This document shows positions 18,175-26,473 of a DNA stretch of 64,000 nt, one piece after another (the stretch's first letter is position 1; the number at the start of each line of letters is the position of its first letter). The stretch is from assembly GCA_002396885.1 (NCBI GenBank), contig DGXY01000069.1, positions 1 to 64,000 on the forward strand. Reading direction: 5' to 3'. This stretch comes from Akkermansiaceae bacterium UBA5020 (GTDB lineage Bacteria; Verrucomicrobiota; Verrucomicrobiia; Verrucomicrobiales; DEV007). The notes under the pieces are model-generated. The model saw only the letters and a list, made by a program, of their open reading frames with translations. It did not search any database and was not told where the DNA came from. Made by a program: the position numbers and the translations under genes.

Positions 18175-18401
18175 CAGCGTCCCTCCCGGTCCGCGTCGAC
18201 GGCCTCCTGACCGGTCATTCCCTTTGCCGGGAGGGCGGTGACGAGATGGTCTTCCCACTTCACGACCCGGCGCGGAGTCGCCGAGACGATCCGGACAACC
18301 GGCTTTCCGCGATTGAGCACCTCGAAGGTCTCGCCGCGGGCGACTTGTTCCTCGATCTCGGCCCATTGCGCCTTCATTTCCCGAACCGAAACAGTCTTCA
18401 T
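18171..18401 (-). CDS. Phd/YefM-type antitoxin
   Basis: 76 residues. The N-terminus (MKTVSVREMKAQWAEIEEQV) and the GETFEVLNRGKPVVRIVSA segment are typical of the Phd/YefM DNA-binding dimerisation domain. The C-terminal tail (about 50-76) would bind the PIN toxin. The frame stays open upstream to 18746, but 18401 is chosen because the fold begins there. It is the first gene of the pair and likely autoregulates it; the promoter should lie at 18402-18500, shared divergently with the heme protein gene. Confidence 0.88.
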   Translation of the reverse strand: MKTVSVREMKAQWAEIEEQVARGETFEVLNRGKPVVRIVSATPRRVVKWEDHLVTALPAKGMTGQEAVDADREGRW

Positions 18402-18621
18402 GTGAAAATGATCGTCTTTGGGTTTCAAACTGTCAAACATCCGGTTTTCATTTTGAGAACGGAAAAGGTAGGGCCTGCCGCCACTCCAAGTCCCGGTCTT
18501 GAGGCAGCTCGTCGCAAGGCCCGCGGCGCGACCGAATCTTTTCCAAAAAATCGTTCCTATTCTCCGCTTTCCACTCGTCTGGAACGCACGAACTTTGCTA
18601 TCTCTTTGCCCCGGCCTAACC

Positions 18622-21414
18622 ATGAATCGAACGCACCTCTCTTTATTGCTCCTCGCCTTGGCCGCTCCCCTACAGGCAGAGGACCTCACCCCGAAAGTGA
18701 AGGCGCTCTTCGAAGCCAAGTGCAAGGAGTGCCACCATCCCGACACGGAAGACGATTTCCCCTACCTCCACGAGGGTTTCGATCTCGCGGAACTGATCGA
18801 GGAGGAAATGATCACCAAGGGGAATCCTGACGAATCGGCCATTTTCCGCCGCGTCTCGATGGACCCGACCTCGAAGAAGCGCATGCCGAAGAGCAGTGGG
18901 GCCGAGGGCGACGATTCCTACAAGGCTCCTCTCACGGCCGAGGAGCAGACGCTCATCCGCGACTGGATCGCCCAAGCCGGCGACACCGCTCCCCCGCCTG
19001 CTCCCGCCAAGTCGATGACGGAAGAGAAGAAGGAAGAGACGCCCGCACCGGCCTCCGTCGTCACCGCGACCGTCGAGGACAAGGTCGATGAATTCCCCGC
19101 GAACCTCGATCTGAACGGGAAGGTCCATTGGATCTTTGCGAACCGCTGCGGCCAGTGTCACGAGGGCGACTACGAGCCCGAGCTTCACGGGGGGGCGAAT
19201 CTGGCGGCTTTCTTCACCGAGCGCGACGACTCGGGCACGATCCTCCTCGCCGAGGCCGTGCTCGACCGGGTGGTGCGCGATCACGCCGACTCCGAACGCA
19301 TGCCGAAGTCGAAGGGTGCGGCAGGCGAAAAGGGCTTCCGTCGGCCCTTGACCGAGGCCGAGACCGCAGTGCTCAAGGAATGGGTTGAGGCGGGCAAACC
19401 GGAAGAGGTGAAACGCAAGTTCATTTCCCAGACCGAAGTGCTGGAGGCAATCCTCGGCGATCTCAATGCCGCCGCCGAGACCCAGCGGGGCTTCTACCGC
19501 TACCTGACCCTGACCAACCTCCACAACCAGACCGATGCCGGTGGTGGCGCGCTCATCCCCGACCTCGATCCCCACCGCGCCGCCGTCGGCAAGCTGATCA
19601 ACAGTCTCTCGATGAACGCGAAGATCACCGTCCCCGAGGCGATCGACGCGGAGGGGACGATCTACCGCATCGACCTGCGCGACTACAACTGGAGTGAGGA
19701 GCAATGGGAGCAGGTCGTCTCCTACTATCCCTACGGCATCATCGGGATCGACCGGCAGAAGGAGAACCTCATCGCGAGACACACCGGCTCGCCGATGGCC
19801 TACCTCCGCGCCGATTGGTTCACCTTCGCCGCTTCGCAACCGCCGCTCTACGATCAGATCATGGACGAACTCCTCGGGATCGATCCGACGCAGGAAGATG
19901 TCCACACCCAGCTCGACGAGGCCCTCGGCGTCGATCGTTTCGAAAACCTGCGCGAGGGACGCGCGATGCGGGCGGGTTTCCAGTATTCGGGCGTGTCGGG
20001 GGCGAACCGGCTCATCGAACGCCACGAGCTCGGTTCTCATCAGGGTGCCTACTGGGTGAGCTACGATTTCACCCCCCTGAGCGCCGAGCGCACCCACGAT
20101 CTCACCCTCGCGCCGCTCGGTCCTGTTGAGGCGGGGCTGACCGATGATCACGAACACATGTTCAATCACGATGGCGGGGAGATGATCTACCACCTTCCCA
20201 ACGGTCTCCAGGGTTACATGCTGACGACGAACAAGGGCGTCCGCCTCGACCGCGCGCCGATCGAGATCGTGCAGGACGACAACCGGCAGGACAAGGTGAT
20301 CCTCAACGGCATTTCCTGCATGGCCTGCCATGACAAGGGAGTGAAGCCGCCGATCAAGGTCACCGACCTCTCGAAGCGCACCCTCGCGACGATGGAGGAC
20401 GAGGTGCGTCCCCTTGTCGAGGCCGCGGGGATCCTCGACTTCAAGGAGAGCAACCTGCTCAAGAAACTCTATCCCGAGTCCGCCGTGCTTCAGGCGGCGA
20501 TCAAGGAAGATTTCGAGCGTTTCACCAAGGCGGAGATGGAAGCCACGGGCGGACGGAGCGGCGCGGCCGAGCCGATCCTCGGTCTTTACAAGGAATTCCG
20601 CGGCGCCGTGACCGCCCGCAAGCTCGCGGCCGAATTCGGGATGGAATACGACGAGCTGCTCGCCCTCCTCAAGGAAGAGAGCGACAGCAGCGAGGTCCTC
20701 AGTGTCATCAGCAGTTCGATGGAGCGCGATCTCTCGGTCCGCCGTGAGAATCTCCTCCGTGAATACATCTCGGTCGTTTATGCGCTGGGCTACGAGCTGA
20801 TGCCTTTCGTGCCGCTCGGGTATGAAGAGTTCGGCGGGCAGAAATACGCGGATCTCGTCGCGAATTCGGACCAGTTCCTCGCCGCCTTCGGATCGGATGG
20901 CCTCAGCGTCGAAGAAACGAAGCTCGCCGTTTCCGGATCGGCCGGCGCCTCCGAAGCGCTCGCGAGTGAATCGGTCCTGATGCACGGAGGTGGGAAATTG
21001 CGCCTCTCGATCGAGCCGAAGTTGACCGTGGGCGAGCGCGCCAATCTCGAGATCGTCGCGACCGACGACGCCCACATCCGCGTCTTCCACCTCAGCTCGG
21101 ATCAGCACGTCACCGAGCTCTTCCCGGGCAGCACGAACCAGGATACTTTCCGTCCGAAGAACAAGAAGCTCGTCGTCTCGTGGGAAACGACGGCGCCGGG
21201 CGGACCCGAGCACCTTGTCGTCTATGCCGCGAAGACCGAGCTGACAAATGTCGCCAAGGGCGAAGTGGCGGGCGACTTCACGATCTACGAGAAGGACCAA
21301 ATCTTCTCCTCGCGCGGAGTTCCCAAGGCGGTCCGGGCCGAAGAGGCAAGCACCGGCACCGTCATTCCCGCCCAGGTCACCGAAGCGCGCATCGGCTATT
21401 TCCTGAAGGATTGA
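18622..21414 (+). CDS. Secreted three-heme cytochrome-like protein with C-terminal DUF4384-like domain
   Basis: 930 residues with a signal peptide (to about residue 19). Heme-c motifs are CKECH (Cys34), CGQCH (Cys176) and CMACH (Cys566). Planctomycete-cytochrome-like modules surround the first two. A long middle region of unknown fold (about 290-560) leads to the third heme. Residues about 793-868 match a DUF4384-like beta domain (RLSIEPKLTVGERANLEIVA, IRVFHL, VTELFPG), a module usually attached to or near caspase-like proteases. The extreme C-terminus carries RGVPKAV, which also occurs in the OmpA-family protein 52 bp downstream. A periplasmic redox or heme-sensing role in the envelope is inference. 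Confidence 0.82.
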   Translation: MNRTHLSLLLLALAAPLQAEDLTPKVKALFEAKCKECHHPDTEDDFPYLHEGFDLAELIEEEMITKGNPDESAIFRRVSMDPTSKKRMPKSSGAEGDDSYKAPLTAEEQTLIRDWIAQAGDTAPPPAPAKSMTEEKKEETPAPASVVTATVEDKVDEFPANLDLNGKVHWIFANRCGQCHEGDYEPELHGGANLAAFFTERDDSGTILLAEAVLDRVVRDHADSERMPKSKGAAGEKGFRRPLTEAETAVLKEWVEAGKPEEVKRKFISQTEVLEAILGDLNAAAETQRGFYRYLTLTNLHNQTDAGGGALIPDLDPHRAAVGKLINSLSMNAKITVPEAIDAEGTIYRIDLRDYNWSEEQWEQVVSYYPYGIIGIDRQKENLIARHTGSPMAYLRADWFTFAASQPPLYDQIMDELLGIDPTQEDVHTQLDEALGVDRFENLREGRAMRAGFQYSGVSGANRLIERHELGSHQGAYWVSYDFTPLSAERTHDLTLAPLGPVEAGLTDDHEHMFNHDGGEMIYHLPNGLQGYMLTTNKGVRLDRAPIEIVQDDNRQDKVILNGISCMACHDKGVKPPIKVTDLSKRTLATMEDEVRPLVEAAGILDFKESNLLKKLYPESAVLQAAIKEDFERFTKAEMEATGGRSGAAEPILGLYKEFRGAVTARKLAAEFGMEYDELLALLKEESDSSEVLSVISSSMERDLSVRRENLLREYISVVYALGYELMPFVPLGYEEFGGQKYADLVANSDQFLAAFGSDGLSVEETKLAVSGSAGASEALASESVLMHGGGKLRLSIEPKLTVGERANLEIVATDDAHIRVFHLSSDQHVTELFPGSTNQDTFRPKNKKLVVSWETTAPGGPEHLVVYAAKTELTNVAKGEVAGDFTIYEKDQIFSSRGVPKAVRAEEASTGTVIPAQVTEARIGYFLKD

Positions 21415-21466
21415 CCGCATCCGCGAACCCACTGAACCGTCGAAACCGAGAACTTCACAAAAGCCC

Positions 21467-22177
21467 ATGAAACGCATCGCCGCTCCCAGCTTCCGCTCCC
21501 TCTTCTTCGCCACGGCCTTTCTTTCCCTGCTGCCGCTCGCGGCGCAGGATGAAAGCGGCGACGATCTCGTCAAAAAACTCAAGGGTCGGGCCGGCCAACC
21601 GGAGGCCGGCAAGGCATCCGGAGGGATGACCACCCGCGGGATGAAGACACGCTCGATCGGTGGTGGCACGACCGCTCCGGCCACCGCCTCCGAAACGCGC
21701 TCGCTCACGATGCGAGGCGTGCCCAAGGCGGTCAGCGCCGCGGCGGAGGAAGACAAGGTCGATATCAAGCCGACGGCCGCGGGCGGCGACGAGGTCGAGC
21801 TGAGCTACAAGGTCGATCCTGAATCCAAGGTGGCCCGCGACAACATCCTCTTCCGCAAGGGCAGCGCCGAGTTCGCCGATGATGCCTCCGTCGAGGTCGT
21901 CGTGACCTTGGCCGAGGCCTTGAAACATCCCGATCTGAAGGGGCTGCAATTCGTGATCGAAGGCCATGCCTCGACCGAAGGGGACGCCAATGCCAATCAG
22001 AGCCTTTCGCAACTCCGCGCCGAGCAGATCGTCTCGGTGCTGACGAGTCTGGGCGTCGCGGACCACTGCCTCATCCCTGTCGGCTTTGGCGAGACGCAGG
22101 CGCGCTTCCCCGAGACTTCTCCCGATGCCCTGCTGAAGCAGGATCGCCGGGTGCTGATCTTCCGGCTGGATCGGTGA
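21467..22177 (+). CDS. OmpA-family peptidoglycan-associated protein
   Basis: 236 residues with a signal peptide ending at LPLAAQ. Residues 23-100 are low-complexity and contain repeated TRG/TRS motifs (TTRGMKTRSIGGG, TRSLTMRGVPKAV). An OmpA C-terminal domain follows (about 120-236): ILFRKGSAEFADDASVEVVV, LQFVIEGHASTEGDANANQ, LSQLRAEQIVSVLTSLGV and QDRRVLIFRL. That domain binds peptidoglycan. It lies 52 bp after the heme-DUF4384 gene, with which it shares the RGVPKAV peptide, so the two products probably act together. A long repeat hairpin follows the stop. Confidence 0.88.
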   Translation: MKRIAAPSFRSLFFATAFLSLLPLAAQDESGDDLVKKLKGRAGQPEAGKASGGMTTRGMKTRSIGGGTTAPATASETRSLTMRGVPKAVSAAAEEDKVDIKPTAAGGDEVELSYKVDPESKVARDNILFRKGSAEFADDASVEVVVTLAEALKHPDLKGLQFVIEGHASTEGDANANQSLSQLRAEQIVSVLTSLGVADHCLIPVGFGETQARFPETSPDALLKQDRRVLIFRLDR

Positions 22178-22188
22178 GGGGTCTGCAT

Positions 22189-22346
22189 CTCCTACTCCTA
22201 CCTCATACTCCTACTCCTACCTCATACTCCTACTCCTACTCCTACTCCTACTCCTACTCAGCGGACGTCTCTCGGCCCACGGATTGTGAGTATGAGTATG
22301 AGGTAAGAGTAGGAGTATGAGGAGAGGTTAAGTGTAAGAGTAGGAG
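22189..22346. repeat. TACTCC/TACCTCA tandem repeat forming a long hairpin
   Basis: The left arm (22189-22260) is a run of TACTCC, CTACCTCA and TACTCC units. The right arm (22287-22346) is GAGTATGAG, GTAAGAGTAGGAG units. CCTCATACTCCTACTC plus the following TACCTCATACTC at about 22201-22228 is inverted in the right arm with about one mismatch. It sits between two convergent genes, so it could end both transcripts. It is related in unit sequence to 3204-3345. Confidence 0.85.
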
Positions 22347-22349
22347 TTC

Positions 22350-23147
22350 TCAGTAACCCCAAGCCCCCCGCTTTCCTTCCCGCGCTTCGCGCTCGAGTTC
22401 CTCGAGACCATCACGGGCTTGGAAGAAGGTCTTTCCCTTTGGAGTCGGGACCGGTTTCTCCTTGGAGCCGGGGCCTTTCGTGTGAACGCGGCCGAGTCCC
22501 TCTTCGACGAGCCGCGTCGCGAGGTCGCTGCCGTCCGGTAACTCGACGAAGCCATAATAACGCCCGCTGTCGTAGACCTGCTCCCAGTAAGTGTGGATCG
22601 TGAAGGGGCGGTTCGCGAGTTGTTGTTTGGTGAAAGCCTTGGCGCGCTTGCCGACTTCAACGGCTTCGGCGGGAGTGATTCCGCCAAGTTCGCGGGCCTG
22701 CTCGGCGACGCGGCGACGCTGGTCGGCGTAGCGGTCGCTGAGATAACTCTCGGGGGCATCGACGAAGTAGAGGCGCAGTTCGAATTCGCGCCCCCCCGCC
22801 TTGACCATGAAACTGTCGCCGTCATTTCCGTCGCGATCGATGAGGCGGGCATCGGTGAAGCGGTCGTAGACACCGACTTTCGAAGGTTTCGAAGACGACG
22901 GGGTCGGGGCGGAAGGGGTGCTTTTGTCAGGAGCCGGTTTGGCGGCGGGTGCGGCCGGTTTGGGTTTCGGCTTCGCGTCGTCGATGCCGGGGATGGGGCC
23001 TTCCTTCAGCACTGCGGTGCCCTTTTCGCGCGGCGGTTCGCTCTCGCCGCCGGTCTCGCCGACCGGCCGACTGCCGCGCTGCCAATAAAGCGCCGCGAGG
23101 ATCACGAGGATGACCGCGTAGCGGATGAGTCGCTGTTTTCCTTTCAT
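22350..23147 (-). CDS. Membrane-anchored thermonuclease-like (SNase fold) protein
   Basis: 265 residues. A positively charged N-terminus is followed by one transmembrane segment (YAVILVILAALYW, about 10-22). A Pro/Lys/Ala-rich linker runs to about residue 85, then a staphylococcal-nuclease-like domain covers about 90-265. Recognisable parts are RLIDRDGNDGDSFMVKAGG, ELRLYFVDAPES, EVGKRAKAFTKQQL, YYGFVELPDG and LATRLVEEGLGRV. The fold cleaves DNA and RNA using calcium in characterised members. It is probably anchored in the inner membrane facing the periplasm. A CCTGACAAA word is in the linker. Its 3' end meets the repeat at 22189-22346. Confidence 0.82.
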   Translation of the reverse strand: MKGKQRLIRYAVILVILAALYWQRGSRPVGETGGESEPPREKGTAVLKEGPIPGIDDAKPKPKPAAPAAKPAPDKSTPSAPTPSSSKPSKVGVYDRFTDARLIDRDGNDGDSFMVKAGGREFELRLYFVDAPESYLSDRYADQRRRVAEQARELGGITPAEAVEVGKRAKAFTKQQLANRPFTIHTYWEQVYDSGRYYGFVELPDGSDLATRLVEEGLGRVHTKGPGSKEKPVPTPKGKTFFQARDGLEELEREAREGKRGAWGY

Positions 23148-23180
23148 CAGGTCTCGACGGGGTTGGCGATCAGGATCTTC

Positions 23181-23239
23181 GGACAAGGGAATGGGGAAAG
23201 GGGAATGTTTTCGATTCCCTTCTCCAAATTCCTTTGTCC
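23181..23239. repeat. Intergenic hairpin, GGACAAGGGAAT family, copy 1
   Basis: Arms of 26 nt at 23181-23206 and 23214-23239 are inverted copies with a few mismatches around a 7-nt loop (GTTTTCG). The arm begins GGACAAGGGAAT. The element lies between the aspS stop (23275) and the nuclease start (23147). A sister copy with the same arm length, loop length and arm ends is at 49455-49513. Confidence 0.8.
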
Positions 23240-23274
23240 CTCTGGAGGACTCGGCCTCGCTGCCCGACGCGGCC

Positions 23275-25068
23275 TCAGCTCTTCTTCTCCTGCACCGCCG
23301 ACTTGATGTAGAGCTCGCGGAGTTGTTTGAAATCGACCTCGCCGGGGCTCTGGGACATCAGGTCGATCCCCTTGTTGTTCTTGGGGAAGGCGATGACCTC
23401 GCGGATGCTGTCCTCGCGGCAGGCGAGCATGACGAGCCGATCCAAGCCGAGGGCGAGACCACCGTGGGGCGGGGCGCCGAAGCGGAAGGCGGTGAGAATG
23501 TGGCCGAATTTCGCGTGCTGTTCCTCCTCGCTGATGCCGAGGACGCTGAACATGCGCGACTGGAGGTCGCTCTCGTGGATCCGAAGGCTGCCTCCGCCGA
23601 GTTCGTAGCCGTTGAGCACGACATCGTAGGCGACGGCGCGGATCTCGCCCCATTTCGACTCGTCGTCGAGCAGGGCCATGTCTTCGGCCTTGGGACGGGT
23701 GAAGGGGTGGTGAACGGCGTTCCACTTGCCCTCTTCGGCATCGTAGCCGAGCAGGGGGAAATCGACGACCCAAAGGAAATCGAGGACGTCGTCCATGTCT
23801 TTCGTCAGGCCGCACATGGAGGCGACCTCGAGGCGGAGGCGTCCGAGCACTTCGCAGCAGACCGACCACTGATCGCAGCCGAAGAGGACGAGGTCGCCCT
23901 CCTCGATCCCGAGGCGCTCGGTCAGGGCGGCCTTTTCGGCGTCGGAGAAGAACTTCACGATGGGCGACTTCCATTCGCCGCCCTCGACCTTGATGTAGGC
24001 GAGGCCGCCGGCGCCGGCTTCCTTGGCGATTTCCTCGAGGCGCTTCACCTGGCCGGTCGTGACCGTGGCGAATCCCTTCGCGTTGATCGCGCGGACCTTG
24101 CCGCCTTTTTCGAGGGTGCTGGAAAAGACCTTGAAGGCCGAAGTCGCGAAGACGTCCGAGAGATCGACGATCTCGGTGCCGTAGCGGCGGTCGGGCTTGT
24201 CGCTGCCGTAGGTGTCCATCGCCTCCTGGTAGGTGATGCGGGGGAAGGGCTTCGAAACTTCGACGCCGCGCGAGGCCTGGAAGGCGGCGGCAAGGAGATC
24301 TTCGACGAGGGAATAGATGTCCTCCTCGGTGATGAAACTGGCCTCGATGTCAACCTGGGTGAACTCGGGCTGGCGGTCGGCGCGGAGATCCTCGTCGCGG
24401 AAACAGCGGGCAATCTGGAAGTATTTTTCCAATCCGGCCACCATCATCATCTGCTTGTATTGCTGCGGGGCCTGGGGCAGGGCGTAGAACTTGCCGGGGC
24501 TGAGGCGCGAGGGCACGAGGAAGTCGCGGGCGCCTTCGGGCGTCGACTTCGAGAGGATGGGCGTCTCGATCTCGATGTAGCCGGCCGCGTCGAGGCGGTC
24601 GCGGATCGCCTTGGTGATGAGGTGGCGCTGGCGCAGGTTGCGCGACATGCGGGGACGGCGCAGGTCGAGGTAGCGGTGTTTCATCCGCAGGTCCTCGTTG
24701 CTGAGCTCCTTGTCGAGCTGGAAGGGGAGGACGTCGGCTTTGTTGAGGATCGTCAGCCCGGTCACGACCATCTCGATCTCGCCTGTGTCGATGGCGCTGT
24801 TGAGGGTGCTTTTGCCCTCGACCTCGGGACGGAGGTCGACGCGGCCGATCACCTGCACAACATCCTCGGAGCGGAGGCTGTGGCTCAGGGCGGTGGCGTC
24901 GGCGTTTTCCTCGGTGCGGAAGACGCACTGGGTCACTCCCTCGCGGTCGCGGATGTCCATGAAGATGACCCCGTGGTGGTCGCGGACGGTATTCACCCAG
25001 CCCACCAGAGTCGCCGTTGTGCCGGCGTGGGACTTGCGGAGTTCGTTGCAGTGGTGGGTTCGATACAT
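23275..25068 (-). CDS. aspS: Aspartyl-tRNA synthetase
   Basis: 597 residues, the usual length for bacterial AspRS, which charges tRNA-Asp with aspartate in the cytoplasm. The N-terminal OB-fold anticodon-binding domain is seen in TLVGWVNTVRDHHGVIFMDI. Class-II motif 2 is FRDEDLRADRQPEFTQVD and motif 3 is GLALGLDRLVML. The bacterial-type insertion (GAD domain, about 290-420) is present. The frame continues upstream to 25377, but ATG 25068 (MYRTHHCNELRK) matches the conserved start. Whether it also charges tRNA-Asn cannot be told from this window. Confidence 0.97.
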   Translation of the reverse strand: MYRTHHCNELRKSHAGTTATLVGWVNTVRDHHGVIFMDIRDREGVTQCVFRTEENADATALSHSLRSEDVVQVIGRVDLRPEVEGKSTLNSAIDTGEIEMVVTGLTILNKADVLPFQLDKELSNEDLRMKHRYLDLRRPRMSRNLRQRHLITKAIRDRLDAAGYIEIETPILSKSTPEGARDFLVPSRLSPGKFYALPQAPQQYKQMMMVAGLEKYFQIARCFRDEDLRADRQPEFTQVDIEASFITEEDIYSLVEDLLAAAFQASRGVEVSKPFPRITYQEAMDTYGSDKPDRRYGTEIVDLSDVFATSAFKVFSSTLEKGGKVRAINAKGFATVTTGQVKRLEEIAKEAGAGGLAYIKVEGGEWKSPIVKFFSDAEKAALTERLGIEEGDLVLFGCDQWSVCCEVLGRLRLEVASMCGLTKDMDDVLDFLWVVDFPLLGYDAEEGKWNAVHHPFTRPKAEDMALLDDESKWGEIRAVAYDVVLNGYELGGGSLRIHESDLQSRMFSVLGISEEEQHAKFGHILTAFRFGAPPHGGLALGLDRLVMLACREDSIREVIAFPKNNKGIDLMSQSPGEVDFKQLRELYIKSAVQEKKS

Positions 25069-25409
25069 GGGGATGGTGAAAAGGCGGTTGATCCGGCCCG
25101 GAAAACGGGCGGGCCGAGACACTACAACCCATCCGCAGCCGTGCAAGGGGGCGGGAGGGGCGATTTTTGGTGGAAACCAGGCGATCCGGATTTCACAAAA
25201 GGGAAGGAAAAGGTATCGGAGGTCCTGCCGAGTGGGAAATTCGGGCCATTCCGGGATCAGACCCCGATGGCTCCGGCGGACGATCGGCCCATCGGACTTC
25301 CGGACGCGGGACCGGCCGGCCATCGGACGCCTTCTTTCCCCCCGAATTTTCAACATTTCCCTATCCCGCGTGTCCACTCATGCGTCTTACTGGCAAATTT
25401 CACCCGACC
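25069..25409. other. 341-bp divergent intergenic region
   Basis: It lies between leftward aspS and the rightward TerB-like gene and should hold both promoters. A short G/C palindromic patch (CCCGGAAAACGGGCGGGCC, about 25098-25116) is near the aspS start. I see no gene, riboswitch or T-box element. Confidence 0.5.
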
Positions 25410-26366
25410 ATGCCCGCCGCCGAAACGCTCAGTCCCATCGAATCCACCCTCGCCATCGCTCTCTTTGCAGCCTTCGCCGATGGCGATCGTTGCGAGCCGG
25501 AGCGCGCCCGCATCGAGCGCCTCGCGGCGGAACTCGGCTGGGAGGATTTGTCCGTGATCTCGCGGCGCATCCTCATGGGCAAACTCTCCCTCGCCGCGGC
25601 GGTGACCGGGCTGGAGAAAACGGGAGATCGCGAGGCAGCCTACGAGCTCGCCCGGGCGGTCTGCGAGGTCGATGGTGATCTCTCGGCCGACGAGACGTCC
25701 TTTCTCGAGGAACTGCGCGGTCTTCTCGGGCTCGATTGGGAAACTTCGCGTCACCTCGACGACGAAGTCGATGGTCTCACGCTCGCCCCTTTGGCGCCCG
25801 CCGTCGGCAACGCTCTCGAGACTCCGCCGCCACTGCCCGCCGCCGCGCCGGATCAGGGTGGCATGATCCTGCGCTATGCCATTCTCAATGGAGCCCTCGA
25901 GCTGCTCCCTGAGACTCTCGCGACGATGGCGATCGTGCCTCTGCAGATGAAGATGGTCTACCGCATCGGCAAGGCCCATGGCGCCGAGCTCGACCGGACC
26001 AGCATCAAGGAATTCCTCGCCGCCGCGGGAATCGGACTTGGCTCGCAGATGCTCGAGGGTTTCGCCCGCAAATGGGTCGGCGGCCTCGGCAAAAAGATGG
26101 GCGGGAAGAAGGCCGGCAAGATCGCGAACCAGATGACCGGCTCCGCTTTCTCCTTCGCCTCGACCTGGGCGATAGGCCACCTCGCGGTGAATTATTATGC
26201 GGGTGGCCGCCGCTTCGGGACCGCGGAGATGAAGGCGGTCTACGAGCCGCTCCTCGCCAAGGCGAAGGAACTTCATTCCCGTTATCTTCCCGAGATCCAG
26301 CAGCAGGCGCAGTCGCTGAATCCGGCGATGGTCCTCGAATATGCGCGAGGCGGCCGGGAGGTGTGA
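25410..26366 (+). CDS. TerB-like domain plus hydrophobic DUF697-like membrane protein
   Basis: 318 residues. The first 120 residues are helical and resemble the tellurite-resistance TerB fold: LAIALFAAFADGDRCEPER and, repeated, LARAVCEVDGDLSADETSF. Both carry the D-G-D/E acid pattern of that fold. A Pro-rich linker (PPPLPAAAPD) leads to a hydrophobic, Gly-rich region (about 150-270; LLPETLATMAIVPLQMKMVY, FLAAAGIGLGSQ, FASTWAIGHLAVNYYAGG) like DUF697-type membrane proteins. The function is unknown; TerB-linked membrane proteins are suspected in metal or stress sensing. ATG 25410 is chosen; ATG 25380 in the same frame is also possible. Confidence 0.65.
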   Translation: MPAAETLSPIESTLAIALFAAFADGDRCEPERARIERLAAELGWEDLSVISRRILMGKLSLAAAVTGLEKTGDREAAYELARAVCEVDGDLSADETSFLEELRGLLGLDWETSRHLDDEVDGLTLAPLAPAVGNALETPPPLPAAAPDQGGMILRYAILNGALELLPETLATMAIVPLQMKMVYRIGKAHGAELDRTSIKEFLAAAGIGLGSQMLEGFARKWVGGLGKKMGGKKAGKIANQMTGSAFSFASTWAIGHLAVNYYAGGRRFGTAEMKAVYEPLLAKAKELHSRYLPEIQQQAQSLNPAMVLEYARGGREV

Positions 26367-26473
26367 CCGGCAAAACCGCAATCACGCCGCGGAGAATCCG
26401 CCTTTTTTCCCTTGGAAAACCTCTTTTCGCGTTATTCCTCGTGTGTCGCTTGGTGCCCCCGCGCCTCATCACG

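Noticed and set aside
18670..21768. A 1032-codon open frame antisense to the heme-DUF4384 gene, and other long antisense frames (1082-2644, 61573-63975)
   Set aside because: They are low-information translations rich in Arg, Ala, Gly and Val lying opposite clear genes. GC-rich coding DNA makes such frames by chance.
22189..22346. A CRISPR-like array
   Set aside because: The repeats are 6-8 nt simple units without unique spacers, and no cas gene is present.
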